64,000 bases of DNA from Sphingopyxis sp. JAI128 (GTDB lineage: Bacteria; Pseudomonadota; Alphaproteobacteria; Sphingomonadales; Sphingomonadaceae), in contig NZ_JACHDA010000001.1 in the NCBI RefSeq assembly GCF_014207235.1, positions 558,001 to 622,000 of the forward strand, in the 5' to 3' direction. Positions 38,254-47,504 of the stretch are shown one piece after another. The stretch's first letter is position 1. Every line of letters begins with the position of its first letter. The position numbers were made by a program, and so were the translations under genes. Under the pieces are notes generated by a model that was given only the letters and a program-made list of their open reading frames with translations, searched no databases and had not been told where the DNA came from.

Positions 38254-38562
38254 TCAGGGTTTACGTCCGAGAATCCGGCCGGTGCGGGCATCGACATAGA
38301 CGACGACGACCTGGCTGCCATCCATGAATTTGAACGCATAGATCATCCGGCCGGCGTCGAACTGCGGCCCGCCCAAATAGGTCATGCCGCTATAGGGTGC
38401 GCGCGATTTGACGTCGGCGATCAGCTTGTTCAGCGGGATCACCTGCCCCTGCGCCGCCGCTTCGCGCAGATGGTTCTGGTCGCGGTCTCCGCGCGCGACC
38501 GCAGGCGCGCCGGCGGAAAGCATCAGCGCGGAAACGAGGGAAAGGGTCAGCGTTCGGATCAT
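38254..38562 (-). CDS. Small periplasmic PepSY-domain protein
   Basis: A 102-residue exported protein: signal peptide MIRTLTLSLVSALMLSAGAP (cleaved near AVA), then one PepSY-like domain (VIPLNKLIADVKSRAP ... MIYAFKFMDGSQVVVVYVDA ... RTGRILG). PepSY proteins are thought to inhibit peptidases or modulate sensors in the periplasm. Its position ahead of the response regulator and kinase genes suggests it feeds into that two-component system or is its main target. Confidence 0.85.
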   Translation of the reverse strand: MIRTLTLSLVSALMLSAGAPAVARGDRDQNHLREAAAQGQVIPLNKLIADVKSRAPYSGMTYLGGPQFDAGRMIYAFKFMDGSQVVVVYVDARTGRILGRKP

Positions 38563-38649
38563 GGCCGTTTCTTTAATGCGAAGGCATTGAATAGGCGATG
38601 AATGACCGGGTCAGCCCCGGTACTGGTTGCGGACATGGCCCGGAAGCCA

Positions 38650-38724
38650 TGGTGGGCGCGACAGGGATTGAACCTGTGACCCCACCCGTGTGAAGGGTGT
38701 GCTCTACCGCTGAGCTACGCGCCC
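38650..38724 (-). tRNA. tRNA-Val (anticodon CAC)
   Basis: The minus strand folds into a full cloverleaf: acceptor GGGCGCG with CGCGCCC, D-arm GCTC-AGCGGTAG-AGC, anticodon stem CACCC/GGGTG with loop TTCACAC (anticodon CAC), T-arm ACAGG-TTCAATC-CCTGT, and an encoded CCA end. Length is 75 bases including CCA. Confidence 0.97.
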
Positions 38725-38908
38725 GTCCGGTCAGCGGGCGAAAGCCCGTTGTCCGGAAGCCGGACGTCCATAACCGCTGGCGCGGCGAATGCAACGCCCA
38801 TTTGCCCGAAAATTCGCCTATCAGAGGCCGCTTGACGGACTCCAACGCAAATCGGGCCGCAGCTTGCGCCACGGCCCGAAATGTTTTTACCAAAAGGCGC
38901 GGGCCAAC

Positions 38909-39181
38909 TTAGTTGACGGCGTCCTTGAGGGCCTTGCCGGCCTTGAACTTCGGCTGGTTCGACGCCGCGATGGTCATCGTTTCGCCGGTGCGCGGGTTGC
39001 GACCGGTCGACGCCTTGCGCTTGCTGACCGCGAACGTCCCGAAGCCGACGAGACGGACTTCGCCGCCCTTCTTCAGCGAACCGGTGATCGCGTCGAACAC
39101 GGCCTCGACGGCCTTGCTCGCGTCACCCTTGGTCAGGCCGCTCGAGTCAGCGACGGCGGCGATCAGGTCTTGTTTGTTCAT
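38909..39181 (-). CDS. hupB: HU family DNA-binding protein
   Basis: A 90-residue nucleoid protein. MNKQDLIAAVADSSGLTKGD, FGTFAVSKRKASTGRNPRTG (DNA-binding arm with the Pro-containing RNPRTG tip) and KFKAGKALKDAVN are the standard HU landmarks. HU bends and wraps DNA as a dimer. It follows lon on the same strand, an order also seen in many proteobacteria (lon-hupB), with a 173-base gap that probably carries its own promoter. Confidence 0.97.
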   Translation of the reverse strand: MNKQDLIAAVADSSGLTKGDASKAVEAVFDAITGSLKKGGEVRLVGFGTFAVSKRKASTGRNPRTGETMTIAASNQPKFKAGKALKDAVN

Positions 39182-39354
39182 GCCTAAGGAACCCCTGCAT
39201 TATGGTTGGTTAAAATGATTCTCATGGCCCGAAGCCATGGCGCGCCACTAACGATGTTTAACCCCGGCTTGTCAAAGCAAAAAAGGGCGCAAAACGCCCC
39301 GAAACGTCGATTTTGCGACGAATTTGGGGCGAATTACCGTCCAACTGCCCCAAC

Positions 39355-41751
39355 TCAGTGCCGAATCGCCGTCTCGGAATCGCTGGCCGACGCGATCGGC
39401 GGCGACGCGGCAAGCTCGTCGGCCTCGGTCCATTCGATCGGCTCTACCGGCGACACGAGCGCTTCGGCCAGCACCTGGTCGACGTGGCTGACCGGGATGA
39501 TCTTCAGTCCGCTCGTGATATTTGCCGGGATTTCAACGAGGTCCTTTTCATTTTCCTCCGGGATCAGCACCGTCTTGATGCCGCCGCGCAGCGCCGCAAG
39601 CAGCTTTTCCTTGAGGCCGCCGATAGCCAGCACGCGCCCGCGCAGCGTGACTTCGCCCGTCATCGCAACATCGCGGCGCACCGCGATGCCGGTCAGCGTC
39701 GAGATCATCGCGGTGACCATGCCGACACCCGCCGACGGGCCGTCCTTAGGCACCGCGCCTTCGGGCAAGTGGATGTGGATATCCTTGCGTGCGAACAGGC
39801 TGGGCTTGATACCATAAGCCGGTGCGCGCGCCTTCACGAACGATAGCGCCGCCTGAACCGACTCAGTCATCACTTCGCCAAGCTTGCCGGTGGTGCGCAC
39901 CTGCCCCTTGCCCGATGCGGTGACCGCCTCGATCGTCAGCAATTCGCCCCCCACCTCGGTCCACGCCAGCCCGGTGACCGCGCCGACCTGGTCTTCGAGG
40001 TCGCCCATGCCGTGACGATATTTGCGCACACCCGCAAATTCGGAGAGGTTTTCGGGCGTCACGGTGACGCTCGTCGCCTTGCCTTCGAGGATGCGGCGCA
40101 GCGCCTTGCGGGCGAGGCGCGCGATCTCGCGTTCGAGCGTGCGGACACCGGCCTCGCGGGTGTAGTAACGGATGAGGTCGCGCAGCCCCTCTTCGGTCAG
40201 CTCGAATTCGCCGGCTTTCAGGCCGTGCGCCTCAACCTGCTTGGCGATCAGGTGGAGCTTGGCGATCTCGACCTTTTCGTCCTCTGTATAGCCTTCGAGC
40301 CGGATGATCTCCATGCGATCGAGCAAGGGCTGCGGCAGGTTCAGCGAGTTGGCGGTGGTCACGAACATCACGTCGCTGAGGTCGACGTCAACCTCCAGAT
40401 AATGGTCCTGGAACTTGCCATTCTGTTCGGGGTCGAGAACCTCGAGCAAAGCCGACGCCGGATCGCCGCGAAAATCCTGACCGAGCTTGTCGATCTCGTC
40501 GAGCAGGAAAAGCGGGTTCATCGTGCCGGCCTTTTTCAGGTTGGTCACGATCTTGCCCGGCAGCGAGCCGATATAGGTGCGGCGGTGGCCGCGAATTTCG
40601 GCCTCATCGCGCACACCGCCCAGCGACTGGCGCACGAATTCGCGGCCGGTGGCCTTGGCTATGCTGCGGCCGAGCGACGTCTTGCCGACGCCCGGAGGGC
40701 CGACGAGACAGAGGATCGGGCCCTTCAGCTTGTTGGTACGCGCCTGCACCGCCAGATATTCGACGATCCGGTCCTTGACCTTTTCGAGCGCATAATGGTC
40801 GTCGTCGAGGATCGCCTGTGCCTTCGCGATGTCCTTCTTGAGCTTCGACTTCTTGCCCCACGGCAGGCCGATCAGCGTGTCTAGATAGTTGCGCACGACG
40901 GTCGCCTCGGCCGACATCGGCGCCATCGCGCGGAGCTTCTTCAATTCGGCGTTTGCCTTCGCCTTGGCTTCTTTCGACATTTTCAGGGTGTCGATCTTGA
41001 GCTGCAGTTCGGCAAGGTCGTCGCCGCCCTCGCCATTATCGTTGCCGAGCTCGCGCTGGATCGCCTTCAACTGCTCGTTCAGATAATATTCGCGCTGGCT
41101 CTTTTCCATCTGGCGCTTCACGCGGCCGCGGATCTTCTTTTCGACCTGCAGCACGCCGAGTTCGCCTTCCATGAAGGCGAACACCATTTCGAGCCGCTTC
41201 GACGGCGCATCCTCAACGAGCAAAGCCTGCTTGTCCGAGACCTTGATGTTGAGATTGCCGGCCACCGAATCGGCTAGGCGCGAGGCGTCTTCGATCTGCG
41301 ACAGCTGCACCGCGGTTTCGGCGGGCATCTTCTTGTTGAGCTTGGCGTAATTTTCGAACTGGTCGACGACCGATCGCATCAGCGCCGCGGTATCGACGCT
41401 GTCGTCGACGGTATCGGCGACCGGCTTCACATTCGCCATGACCGCCTTGTCTTCGCTCGTCAGTCCAAGCAGTTTCGCGCGTTCCTTGCCTTCGACGAGC
41501 ACGCGGACCGTCCCGTCGGGCAGCTTCAACAGCTGGAGCACGGTGGCGATCACGCCCACGTCATAAAGGTCGTCGCGCTGCGGATCATCCTCACCGGGGT
41601 CGAGCTGCGCTACGAGGAAGATTTCCTTGTCGCTTTCCATCGCGGCTTCGAGCGCGGCGACCGAGCGGTCGCGGCCGACGAACAGCGGCACGATCATGTG
41701 CGGGAAAACGACTATGTCACGCAGCGGAAGAAGGGGATAAGATTGCGTCAT
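39355..41751 (-). CDS. lon: ATP-dependent protease La (Lon)
   Basis: A 798-residue AAA+ serine protease that degrades misfolded and regulatory proteins. The N-terminal LON domain starts [23 protein letters not shown]+ motifs are [11 protein letters not shown] (Walker A) and [11 protein letters not shown] (Walker B); the catalytic dyad is Ser in [11 protein letters not shown] and Lys in [14 protein letters not shown]. The C-terminus extends ~40 residues past the protease domain. A promoter candidate lies at 41813-41840. In the usual order, hupB follows it. Confidence 0.98.
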   Translation of the reverse strand: MTQSYPLLPLRDIVVFPHMIVPLFVGRDRSVAALEAAMESDKEIFLVAQLDPGEDDPQRDDLYDVGVIATVLQLLKLPDGTVRVLVEGKERAKLLGLTSEDKAVMANVKPVADTVDDSVDTAALMRSVVDQFENYAKLNKKMPAETAVQLSQIEDASRLADSVAGNLNIKVSDKQALLVEDAPSKRLEMVFAFMEGELGVLQVEKKIRGRVKRQMEKSQREYYLNEQLKAIQRELGNDNGEGGDDLAELQLKIDTLKMSKEAKAKANAELKKLRAMAPMSAEATVVRNYLDTLIGLPWGKKSKLKKDIAKAQAILDDDHYALEKVKDRIVEYLAVQARTNKLKGPILCLVGPPGVGKTSLGRSIAKATGREFVRQSLGGVRDEAEIRGHRRTYIGSLPGKIVTNLKKAGTMNPLFLLDEIDKLGQDFRGDPASALLEVLDPEQNGKFQDHYLEVDVDLSDVMFVTTANSLNLPQPLLDRMEIIRLEGYTEDEKVEIAKLHLIAKQVEAHGLKAGEFELTEEGLRDLIRYYTREAGVRTLEREIARLARKALRRILEGKATSVTVTPENLSEFAGVRKYRHGMGDLEDQVGAVTGLAWTEVGGELLTIEAVTASGKGQVRTTGKLGEVMTESVQAALSFVKARAPAYGIKPSLFARKDIHIHLPEGAVPKDGPSAGVGMVTAMISTLTGIAVRRDVAMTGEVTLRGRVLAIGGLKEKLLAALRGGIKTVLIPEENEKDLVEIPANITSGLKIIPVSHVDQVLAEALVSPVEPIEWTEADELAASPPIASASDSETAIRH

Positions 41752-41812
41752 TACGGCTCCTGGACGGGCCCGCGACCGGGCGCACCGCCCTTCTTATAGG
41801 TGGTTCAATGCT

Positions 41813-41840
41813 AATATGGCGTAACTTGCGTCACGTTCAA
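41813..41840 (-). promoter_or_regulatory. Candidate lon promoter
   Basis: On the minus strand, TTGAAC (41835-41840) and CATATT (41813-41818) are 16 bases apart, about 60 bases upstream of the lon ATG, in a locally AT-richer stretch. Whether a heat-shock sigma factor also uses this site cannot be judged. Confidence 0.4.
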
Positions 41841-41901
41841 TGTAGGAGTGCTGAACGGACGACGCTCCGCCCTGTCGCAAAGCAAGGGAGCGGATTTTCA
41901 A

Positions 41902-42237
41902 TCAGAACGGCAGCTTGAAGCCGGGAGGGAGCGGCAGGCCGCTCGTCATCTTGCCCATTTCCTCGTTGCTTGCCGCATCGGCCTTTTCGCGCGCGTCGTT
42001 GAACGCGGCTGCGAGCAAATCCTCGAGCATCTGCTTGTCGGCAGGGACAATCAGGCTGTCGTCGATGTGGATCGCCTTGATCCGGCCCTTGGCAGTCGCG
42101 GTAATCTTGACCAGGCCGCCGCCCGAGACGCCCTCGACCTCGACACTGTCGAGCTTCGCTTGCGCCTCCTGCATCTGGGCCTGCACGGTGGCGGCGGCTT
42201 CCTGCGCCGCCTTCATCATTTCTTCGATCGATTTCAT
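41902..42237 (-). CDS. YbaB/EbfC family nucleoid-associated protein
   Basis: A 111-residue DNA-binding protein with the family pattern: MKSIEEMMKAAQEAAATVQA coiled start, VEVEGVSGGGLVKITATAKGRI, HIDDSL, and LEDLLAAAFNDAREKADA. YbaB proteins bind DNA as tweezer-like dimers. Its ATG overlaps the dnaX stop (ATGA, 42234-42237), so the two are coupled. The usual third member, recR, is not downstream: the next gene on the strand is lon. Confidence 0.93.
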   Translation of the reverse strand: MKSIEEMMKAAQEAAATVQAQMQEAQAKLDSVEVEGVSGGGLVKITATAKGRIKAIHIDDSLIVPADKQMLEDLLAAAFNDAREKADAASNEEMGKMTSGLPLPPGFKLPF

Positions 42238-43967
42238 GGGTTCGACCTATGGCGATTGTCGTCGTCTTCGACAAGCCTCGCGTCGGGAAAAGCGGCCAGA
42301 GCGGCTTTTACGACGGGCAATTCGCGGATCCGCGCATCATTGTCGTCAAGCTTTGCCTGCCGAACCTGCCCCAGGCTAGGCCGCGCCTCGCCCTCACCCA
42401 CCCGCACCTGCCAGCGGCTGCCGGTCTGGCTCAGCAGCGCCTCGCCGAGACGTCGCGAAAAATCGCCGTCGAGCGCAGGAACCGGCGCATAGACGAGCAA
42501 CCCCGGTTCGAGCTGGACCAGCTTGATATCGTCGTAAACTTGCCGCGCAAGCTGATGATTTCCGGAAGTTTCGAGAAGCTGGTGAATCTGCGCGATCGTC
42601 AACGCCGACGCCTGCGCCTCGGCAGCCGGCGTCTCCGCGGCCGCCTCCGCGGGCGACGCCAGCGCGGCATTGCCCTGTGCCAGGGAGGCCGCCGGCGCCG
42701 CAAGGGGCGCCGTTGGCAGGCCGCCCTTTTCGATCAGCTTCGCGAGTTCGCCCGGATCCGGCATCGATGCCGCATAGATCACGCGCAGCAGCAGCATTTC
42801 GAGATGTTCGAGCGGATTGTTCGCGCGCAGCACCTCGTCCTGCCCCTTGAGCAGGAGCTGCCACAGGCGGTTGAGCGGCGCGAAACCCAGCTTTTGCGCC
42901 CAGTCGCCGATGCGTTCGCGGTCCGACGCGGCAAGCGCCGGGTCGTCGTGGCGCGAAACCTTGGCAAGCGTGATCGCGTGCGTGAGGTCCATCAATCCGC
43001 GCACCATCGCGACGGGTTCGATCCCGAGCGCATATTGCGTGCGGGCAAGGTCGATCGCGCCGCCCGCGTCGCCGCCCAGGATCGTTGCCATCAATTGGGC
43101 GATCGAAGTCCGGTCGGACAGCCCGAGCATGGTGCGGACCTGGTCGGCGCTGATCTTGCCGCCGTCCCCCGCTCCTCCGGCTTCGAGATCGGCATGCGCG
43201 ATCGCCTGGTCGAGGATCGAGAGGCCGTCGCGGACCGATCCCTCTGCGGCGCCCGCGATCAGCCAGATCGCCGGCGCTTCGGCGTCAACGCCCTCCTTTT
43301 GCAGGATCGCACTGAAATGGGCGAACAGCATGTCGGGCGTGATGCGGCGAAGGTCGAAACGCTGGCAGCGCGACAATACCGTCACCGGCACCTTGTTGAC
43401 CTCGGTCGTCGCGAACAGGAATTTGACGTGCGGTGGCGGCTCTTCGAGCGTTTTCAGGAGCGCATTGAAGGCGTTGCGCGACAACATATGCACTTCGTCG
43501 ATGATATAGATCTTGTAGCGCGCCGAAACGGCGGCATAGCGCACCGCCTCGATGATCTCGCGCACATCGTCGACGCCGGTGTTCGAGGCGGCGTCCATCT
43601 CGATTACATCGATATGGCGCCCCTCGGTGATCGCACGGCACGGCTCGCACACGCCGCACGGGTCGATTGTCGGGCCGCCCTGCCCGTCGGGACCGATGCA
43701 GTTCAATGCCTTGGCAATCAGGCGCGCGGTCGAGGTCTTGCCGACCCCGCGCACGCCGGTCATCAGAAACGCATGCGCCAGCCGGTCACGCGCGATCGCA
43801 TTGCCGAGCGTTTTAACCATCGCGTCCTGGCCGATCAGTTCGGCAAAGGTCTGAGGGCGATATTTGCGCGCAAGGACCCGATAGGGCCCCGATGATGCCG
43901 GGGGCGCCGGCGCCTCGGGCAAATCCATTCCCAGCATGGGGGTGTCGTCGTCGGCGGAATCGTCCAT
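42234..43967 (-). CDS. dnaX: DNA polymerase III subunit gamma/tau
   Basis: A 577-residue clamp-loader ATPase. Walker A GVRGVGKTSTARLIAKALNC at about residue 70, a zinc site with spaced cysteines (CGVCEPC after the first Cys), Walker B IYIIDEVHMLS, sensor LFATTEVNKVPVTVLSRCQRF, and the C-terminal polymerase-binding region past an Ala-rich linker (about residues 420-450). No A-rich programmed frameshift site is visible, so only the long tau form is predicted. The SRP RNA lies just upstream on the same strand; ybaB is coupled downstream. The order ffs-dnaX-ybaB is conserved in many bacteria. Confidence 0.96.
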   Translation of the reverse strand: MDDSADDDTPMLGMDLPEAPAPPASSGPYRVLARKYRPQTFAELIGQDAMVKTLGNAIARDRLAHAFLMTGVRGVGKTSTARLIAKALNCIGPDGQGGPTIDPCGVCEPCRAITEGRHIDVIEMDAASNTGVDDVREIIEAVRYAAVSARYKIYIIDEVHMLSRNAFNALLKTLEEPPPHVKFLFATTEVNKVPVTVLSRCQRFDLRRITPDMLFAHFSAILQKEGVDAEAPAIWLIAGAAEGSVRDGLSILDQAIAHADLEAGGAGDGGKISADQVRTMLGLSDRTSIAQLMATILGGDAGGAIDLARTQYALGIEPVAMVRGLMDLTHAITLAKVSRHDDPALAASDRERIGDWAQKLGFAPLNRLWQLLLKGQDEVLRANNPLEHLEMLLLRVIYAASMPDPGELAKLIEKGGLPTAPLAAPAASLAQGNAALASPAEAAAETPAAEAQASALTIAQIHQLLETSGNHQLARQVYDDIKLVQLEPGLLVYAPVPALDGDFSRRLGEALLSQTGSRWQVRVGEGEARPSLGQVRQAKLDDNDARIRELPVVKAALAAFPDARLVEDDDNRHRSNP

Positions 43968-44012
43968 GGCCCCGTCTTAGGGGGCGGCGCCGGTCTTGTC
44001 GAAGGGGGAAAT

Positions 44013-44107
44013 GGGTGGGAGCCGGAACGACCCGCAGCGAATTCGTTGCGGCTGCTTCCTTCCGGACCTGACCGGGTTGGCGAAGACTGCGTCCGCCCGA
44101 CTCCCGC
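44013..44107 (-). ncRNA. ffs: Signal recognition particle RNA, small (4.5S) type
   Basis: The minus strand contains the SRP RNA core CAGGTCCGGAAGGAAGCAG within the GGTC...GCAGCC apical domain that binds Ffh, flanked by arms that pair into a long hairpin (GGGAGTCGGG at the 5' end with CCGGCTCCC at the 3' end). Size is about 95 bases; the exact ends are estimated from pairing. It lies 46 bases upstream of dnaX. Confidence 0.93.
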
Positions 44108-44195
44108 GGCGCATATGGCGGCAGACGCGCTCAAATGCAAGATCGGCTAGGTCGACGGGGGTTATGTCGGCTTTGGGGTGATGAGCTGCGCCCTC

Positions 44196-44305
44196 GTGAA
44201 CCCCGGCGAAAGGTGTCCGGCGGCACGTGACTCCGTCACGGCCCAGTGCGGCAACCTGTTGCGTTCGTATCGGAATTCTGCGCCCCGGTTTTCGCCGGGG
44301 TGCAC
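44196..44305. repeat. 110-bp intergenic inverted repeat
   Basis: GTGAACCCCGGCGAAA (44196-44211) and TTTCGCCGGGGTGCAC (44290-44305) are complementary at 15 of 16 positions. Smaller hairpins lie inside (CGTGAC-TCC-GTCACG at 44225-44239; CCCCGG-TTTTCG-CCGGGG at 44283-44300). It sits 50 bases past the M28 peptidase stop and could end that transcript. Confidence 0.6.
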
Positions 44306-44355
44306 AATCTCTATCGGCACCCTCCGCTCGCTTCCTGCCATTGGCCGATCACGCC

Positions 44356-46011
44356 CTATTCCCGCGCTGCGGCGCTGGCGTCGCGGATCGCCTTGAACTC
44401 GCTGCCGGGTTTCCATTCGGGCCAGCGGGCCGAGCGCGCGAGTTCGTCGCCGAGGCGATAGAACAGGTCGATATCCTGCACCGCGCCGTCCAGGTTCCAG
44501 CTTTCGTCCCACGCGTCGCACGCCTGATGATAGCATTTGCCCGTATAGGCATCGACCCACGCCTGTCCCGCGGGCTTGCCCCCTTCGACAAGGTCGGAGG
44601 CGCCCGCGATGCCCATCATCAGGAGGACGGGAACGCCGCGCTTGGCGAGGCTAAAATGATCGGCGCGGAAGAAGAGGCCGCGTTCGGGGAGGCTTTCGAC
44701 GCTGACGGTGCGCCCCTGTGCCCTGGCGACGCGCACAAGGTCGTCTTCGAGCGTGCCCTGCCCCTTGCCGACCAGGACGACATCCTTGGCACGGCCGGCG
44801 GTCTGGAGAATGTCGAGACCGAAGTTGGCGACGGTCTTTTCGGCAGGGAAGATGGGGTTCGCCGCATAGGCTTCGGAGCCCAACAGCCCGCGCTCCTCAG
44901 CGGTCCAGAAGGCAAAGGCAATCGTACGGTCGGGCGCGGGCGCGGCCTTGAACAGCCGCGCGATCTCGAACAATCCGGCGACGCCGAGCGCGTCGTCGTT
45001 GGCGCCGGCGCGGTAGATGCGCCCCTTTTCATCCGGCGCGCCCTCGCCATAGGCATCCCAGTGCGCGCCATATATCACCGCCTCGTCGGGGCGTTTGGCG
45101 CCGGGGATTTTGGCAAGCACATTCTGGCTCTGCACGACGTCGTGCGTCACTGGGATCGCAGCGCTGAAGCTTGTGCCGAGGTCGATGGGCCGGAAATCCT
45201 CGCGCCGCGCAGCGACGCGCAGCTTTGCCAGATCCTGTCCGGCGTTCGCGAACAGGCGGGTCGCGGTTTCACCGGAAATCCAGCCCTGCAGCGCCAGGCT
45301 CGTCACCTGCTCGGGCGGTTTGACGAGGCCGTAGTTTTCGCCGGCAGGGCTGTTGACCACGTTCCAGCCATAGCCGACCCCGTCGGCGTCATGGACGATC
45401 AGCGCGCCCACCGCGCCGCGGCGCGCGGCTTCCTCGAACTTGTAGGTCCAGCGGCCATAATAGGTCATCGTCCGGCCGCCGAACTTGCCGAACGCGTCCT
45501 CGCCGCGTGCCGCTAGGAAATCGGGATCGTTGATCAGGAAGACCGCGACCTTGCCCTTCAAATCCTGTCCCTTGAAATCGTCCCAGCCGCGTTCGGGCGC
45601 TGTGACGCCGTAGCCGACGAAGACCAGCGGCGCCTTGTCGATCACCGCGCGGTCCTTTGGCTGAAGCGTCGAGACATAGATGTCGGTGCCTAACGCGAGC
45701 GGGGTCGCGCTGCCCCCGCGGTCGAACGCGAGCATCGTCGGCGTACCGACGCGCGTGCGGAGCAAGGGCACGGGCTGAGTCCAGCCGCCGTCGATGCCCG
45801 CGGGTTCGAGCCCGAGCGCCTGAAGCCGGCCGATCAGATAGCCGATCGTGCGATCCTCGCCGGCGGTCCCCGGCGCGCGGCCCTGAAACTGGTCCGATGC
45901 AAGGGTGCGGACGGTTTGTTCGAGATTGGCGGCATCGATAGCCGGTTGCGCCGCGACAGGCGCGACAGCAGTGGCGGCGAACAGGAGGGTGGCGGCGAGA
46001 TGGCGGGACAT
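44356..46011 (-). CDS. M28 family zinc aminopeptidase with PA domain
   Basis: A 551-residue exported peptidase: signal peptide MSRHLAATLLFAATAVAPVA, a PA-like insertion (residues ~130-240, with GVTAPERGWDDFKGQDLKGKVAVFL), then the M28 catalytic domain: first metal ligands YGAHWDAYGE, bridging Asp in GANDDALGVAGL, catalytic Glu pair in FWTAEERGLLGS, and a further His in FFRADHFSLAKRGVP. A late CYHQACDAWD segment supplies the last His. Such enzymes remove N-terminal residues from peptides in the periplasm. The frame runs further upstream, but ATG at 46011 starts the signal peptide. Confidence 0.93.
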   Translation of the reverse strand: MSRHLAATLLFAATAVAPVAAQPAIDAANLEQTVRTLASDQFQGRAPGTAGEDRTIGYLIGRLQALGLEPAGIDGGWTQPVPLLRTRVGTPTMLAFDRGGSATPLALGTDIYVSTLQPKDRAVIDKAPLVFVGYGVTAPERGWDDFKGQDLKGKVAVFLINDPDFLAARGEDAFGKFGGRTMTYYGRWTYKFEEAARRGAVGALIVHDADGVGYGWNVVNSPAGENYGLVKPPEQVTSLALQGWISGETATRLFANAGQDLAKLRVAARREDFRPIDLGTSFSAAIPVTHDVVQSQNVLAKIPGAKRPDEAVIYGAHWDAYGEGAPDEKGRIYRAGANDDALGVAGLFEIARLFKAAPAPDRTIAFAFWTAEERGLLGSEAYAANPIFPAEKTVANFGLDILQTAGRAKDVVLVGKGQGTLEDDLVRVARAQGRTVSVESLPERGLFFRADHFSLAKRGVPVLLMMGIAGASDLVEGGKPAGQAWVDAYTGKCYHQACDAWDESWNLDGAVQDIDLFYRLGDELARSARWPEWKPGSEFKAIRDASAAARE

Positions 46012-46152
46012 GGGGGACTTTCCGTTGATCGGCGGCGGGGGCCGCGTTCGGGGCAGGCGCGGACGCCGCGGAGAGGAAAAGCATAACGTCGCGGGTGTTT
46101 GATCGCAAGAAACGGGGCGCGCCAGACAGGAGGGAATGGCAGGGCCGGTGCC

Positions 46153-46875
46153 ATGATCGCGACGGAAACGACAATCGATATGCGCCTTGCCGCGCCGGAC
46201 TGGGATGCGGTTGCGGCGGCGCTCGACCGCGAAGGATGGGCGGTGCTGCCGCACCTGCTCAGCGGCGGCGAATGCGATGCGCTCGCCGCGCTTTATGCCG
46301 AAGAGGCTGGATTTCGCAGCCATGTCCATATGGCGCGACACGGATTCGGGCGCGGCGAATATCGTTATTTCGCCTATCCGCTCCCGCCGCTCGTGGCCGC
46401 GCTGCGCGGCGCATTATATCCGCGGCTCGCGCCGGTCGCGAACCGCTGGCACGAACGGATGGGGATGGCGGGGCGCTTTCCGCCGGACCATGCCGAATTT
46501 CTGGCGCGTTGCCATGGTGCGGGACAGCGGCGGCCCACGCCGTTGCTGCTGCAATATGGGCCGGGCGATTATAATTGCCTGCATCAGGACCTGTATGGCG
46601 AGCATGTCTTTCCGGTGCAGGCGGCGGTGCTGCTGTCGACGCCGGGCGCCGATTTTACGGGCGGCGAGTTTGTGCTGACCGAGCAGCGGCCCCGCATGCA
46701 ATCGAGAGCCGTCGTTGTGCGGCTGGCCAAGGGCGATGCTGTGCTTTTTGCCGTGAGTGCCAGGCCGGTGCGCGGCGGACGCGGCGATTACCGGGTGGCG
46801 ATGCGGCACGGGGTCAGCGAAGTGCGCTCGGGGCGGCGCCACACTTTGGGGGTAATCTTCCACGACGCGGCGTGA
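46153..46875 (+). CDS. 2OG-Fe(II) oxygenase (prolyl-hydroxylase-like)
   Basis: A 240-residue dioxygenase. The iron triad is visible: His and Asp in CLHQDLYGEHVFPVQ and the distal His in AMRHGVSEVRSGRRHTLGVI, where the nearby Arg should bind 2-oxoglutarate. TGGEFVLTEQRPRMQSRAVVV and KGDAVLF complete the core sheet. The N-terminal ~45 residues (REGWAVLPHLLSGGECDALA) resemble other bacterial enzymes of this type. Substrate unknown. Start ATG at 46153 lacks a strong Shine-Dalgarno; the in-frame ATG at 46180 is an alternative. It is divergent from the M28 peptidase gene. Confidence 0.82.
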   Translation: MIATETTIDMRLAAPDWDAVAAALDREGWAVLPHLLSGGECDALAALYAEEAGFRSHVHMARHGFGRGEYRYFAYPLPPLVAALRGALYPRLAPVANRWHERMGMAGRFPPDHAEFLARCHGAGQRRPTPLLLQYGPGDYNCLHQDLYGEHVFPVQAAVLLSTPGADFTGGEFVLTEQRPRMQSRAVVVRLAKGDAVLFAVSARPVRGGRGDYRVAMRHGVSEVRSGRRHTLGVIFHDAA

Positions 46876-46935
46876 CCCCGCGCGGCGGGGCGTCCGACCC
46901 GGCGCGACGTTCAAGCGGCGCCGGGTAGAGACAGA

Positions 46936-47334
46936 TCAGGCGAGGTTGAGTTCGACGTCGATATTGCCTTCGACCGCCTTCGAATAGGGGCAGATCTTGT
47001 GCGCGAGGTCGACAAGTTCGCGCGCCGTGTCGCGATCGACGCCGGGAACCGAAATGTCGAGGCGCGCGCGCAGGACGAGGCCGTCGGCGCCGCGGTTCAA
47101 AAGGTCGATCGTCGTATCGGCCTCGGGGCTGGCGGGCAGCGCCACTTTTTTCTGCGACGCGGCGAGTTCGAGCGCCCCGATAAAGCAGGTCGACCAGGCG
47201 GCGGCGAAAAGATTTTCGGCGGCCGGGTGCGGCTGGGGCAGCGCGATGTCGAGCACGCCGTTAGAGCTGCGGGCGTAGCCATGCTTGCCGCCTTTGACGT
47301 GAGTGGTACCGGAGAAGAGAATTTTGTCGGCCAT
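46936..47334 (-). CDS. ohr: Organic hydroperoxide resistance protein Ohr
   Basis: A 132-residue thiol peroxidase of the Ohr/OsmC family that reduces organic hydroperoxides. Both redox cysteines are present: peroxidatic Cys in NLFAAAWSTCFIGALE and resolving Cys in AHKICPYSKAVEGN, and the conserved Arg lies in VLRARLDISVPG. Start MADKILFSGTTHVKGG; AAAAGGA precedes the ATG. No ohrR gene is adjacent, but a perfect palindrome at 47359-47385 overlies the promoter region and is a likely operator for an OhrR-type or other repressor. Confidence 0.94.
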   Translation of the reverse strand: MADKILFSGTTHVKGGKHGYARSSNGVLDIALPQPHPAAENLFAAAWSTCFIGALELAASQKKVALPASPEADTTIDLLNRGADGLVLRARLDISVPGVDRDTARELVDLAHKICPYSKAVEGNIDVELNLA

Positions 47335-47358
47335 CGTCGGGATCCTTTTCGGGTTATG

Positions 47359-47385
47359 ATCGCATCCGTATTAATCGGATGCGAT
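47359..47385. promoter_or_regulatory. Perfect palindrome in the ohr promoter, candidate operator
   Basis: ATCGCATCCG and CGGATGCGAT are perfect 10-base arms around TATTAAT, 25 bases upstream of the ohr ATG and just downstream of a minus-strand -35/-10 pair (TTGATC at 47410-47415, TAATTA at 47387-47392, 17-base spacer). A second, imperfect pair of GCGATTTAA-type sequences (47381-47396 and 47423-47434) extends the symmetry toward the divergent genes. Confidence 0.6.
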
Positions 47386-47504
47386 TTAATTAAGCGAGTC
47401 GCAGCGCAAGATCAAGCGTGCACGCTTAAATCGCACGCGAATTATATACAAAGCATTGATATGAAACGAGTAAAATTTCTGTGGTCGCCCCAGGGAGGAA
47501 TATG

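Noticed and set aside
42249-43895. A 548-codon open frame on the plus strand antisense to dnaX
   Set aside because: Mirror of the dnaX codons in high-GC DNA; low-complexity Arg-rich translation and no Shine-Dalgarno.
42234-43967. Programmed frameshift in dnaX for the short gamma form
   Set aside because: No run of A residues or slippery heptamer was seen near the expected position.
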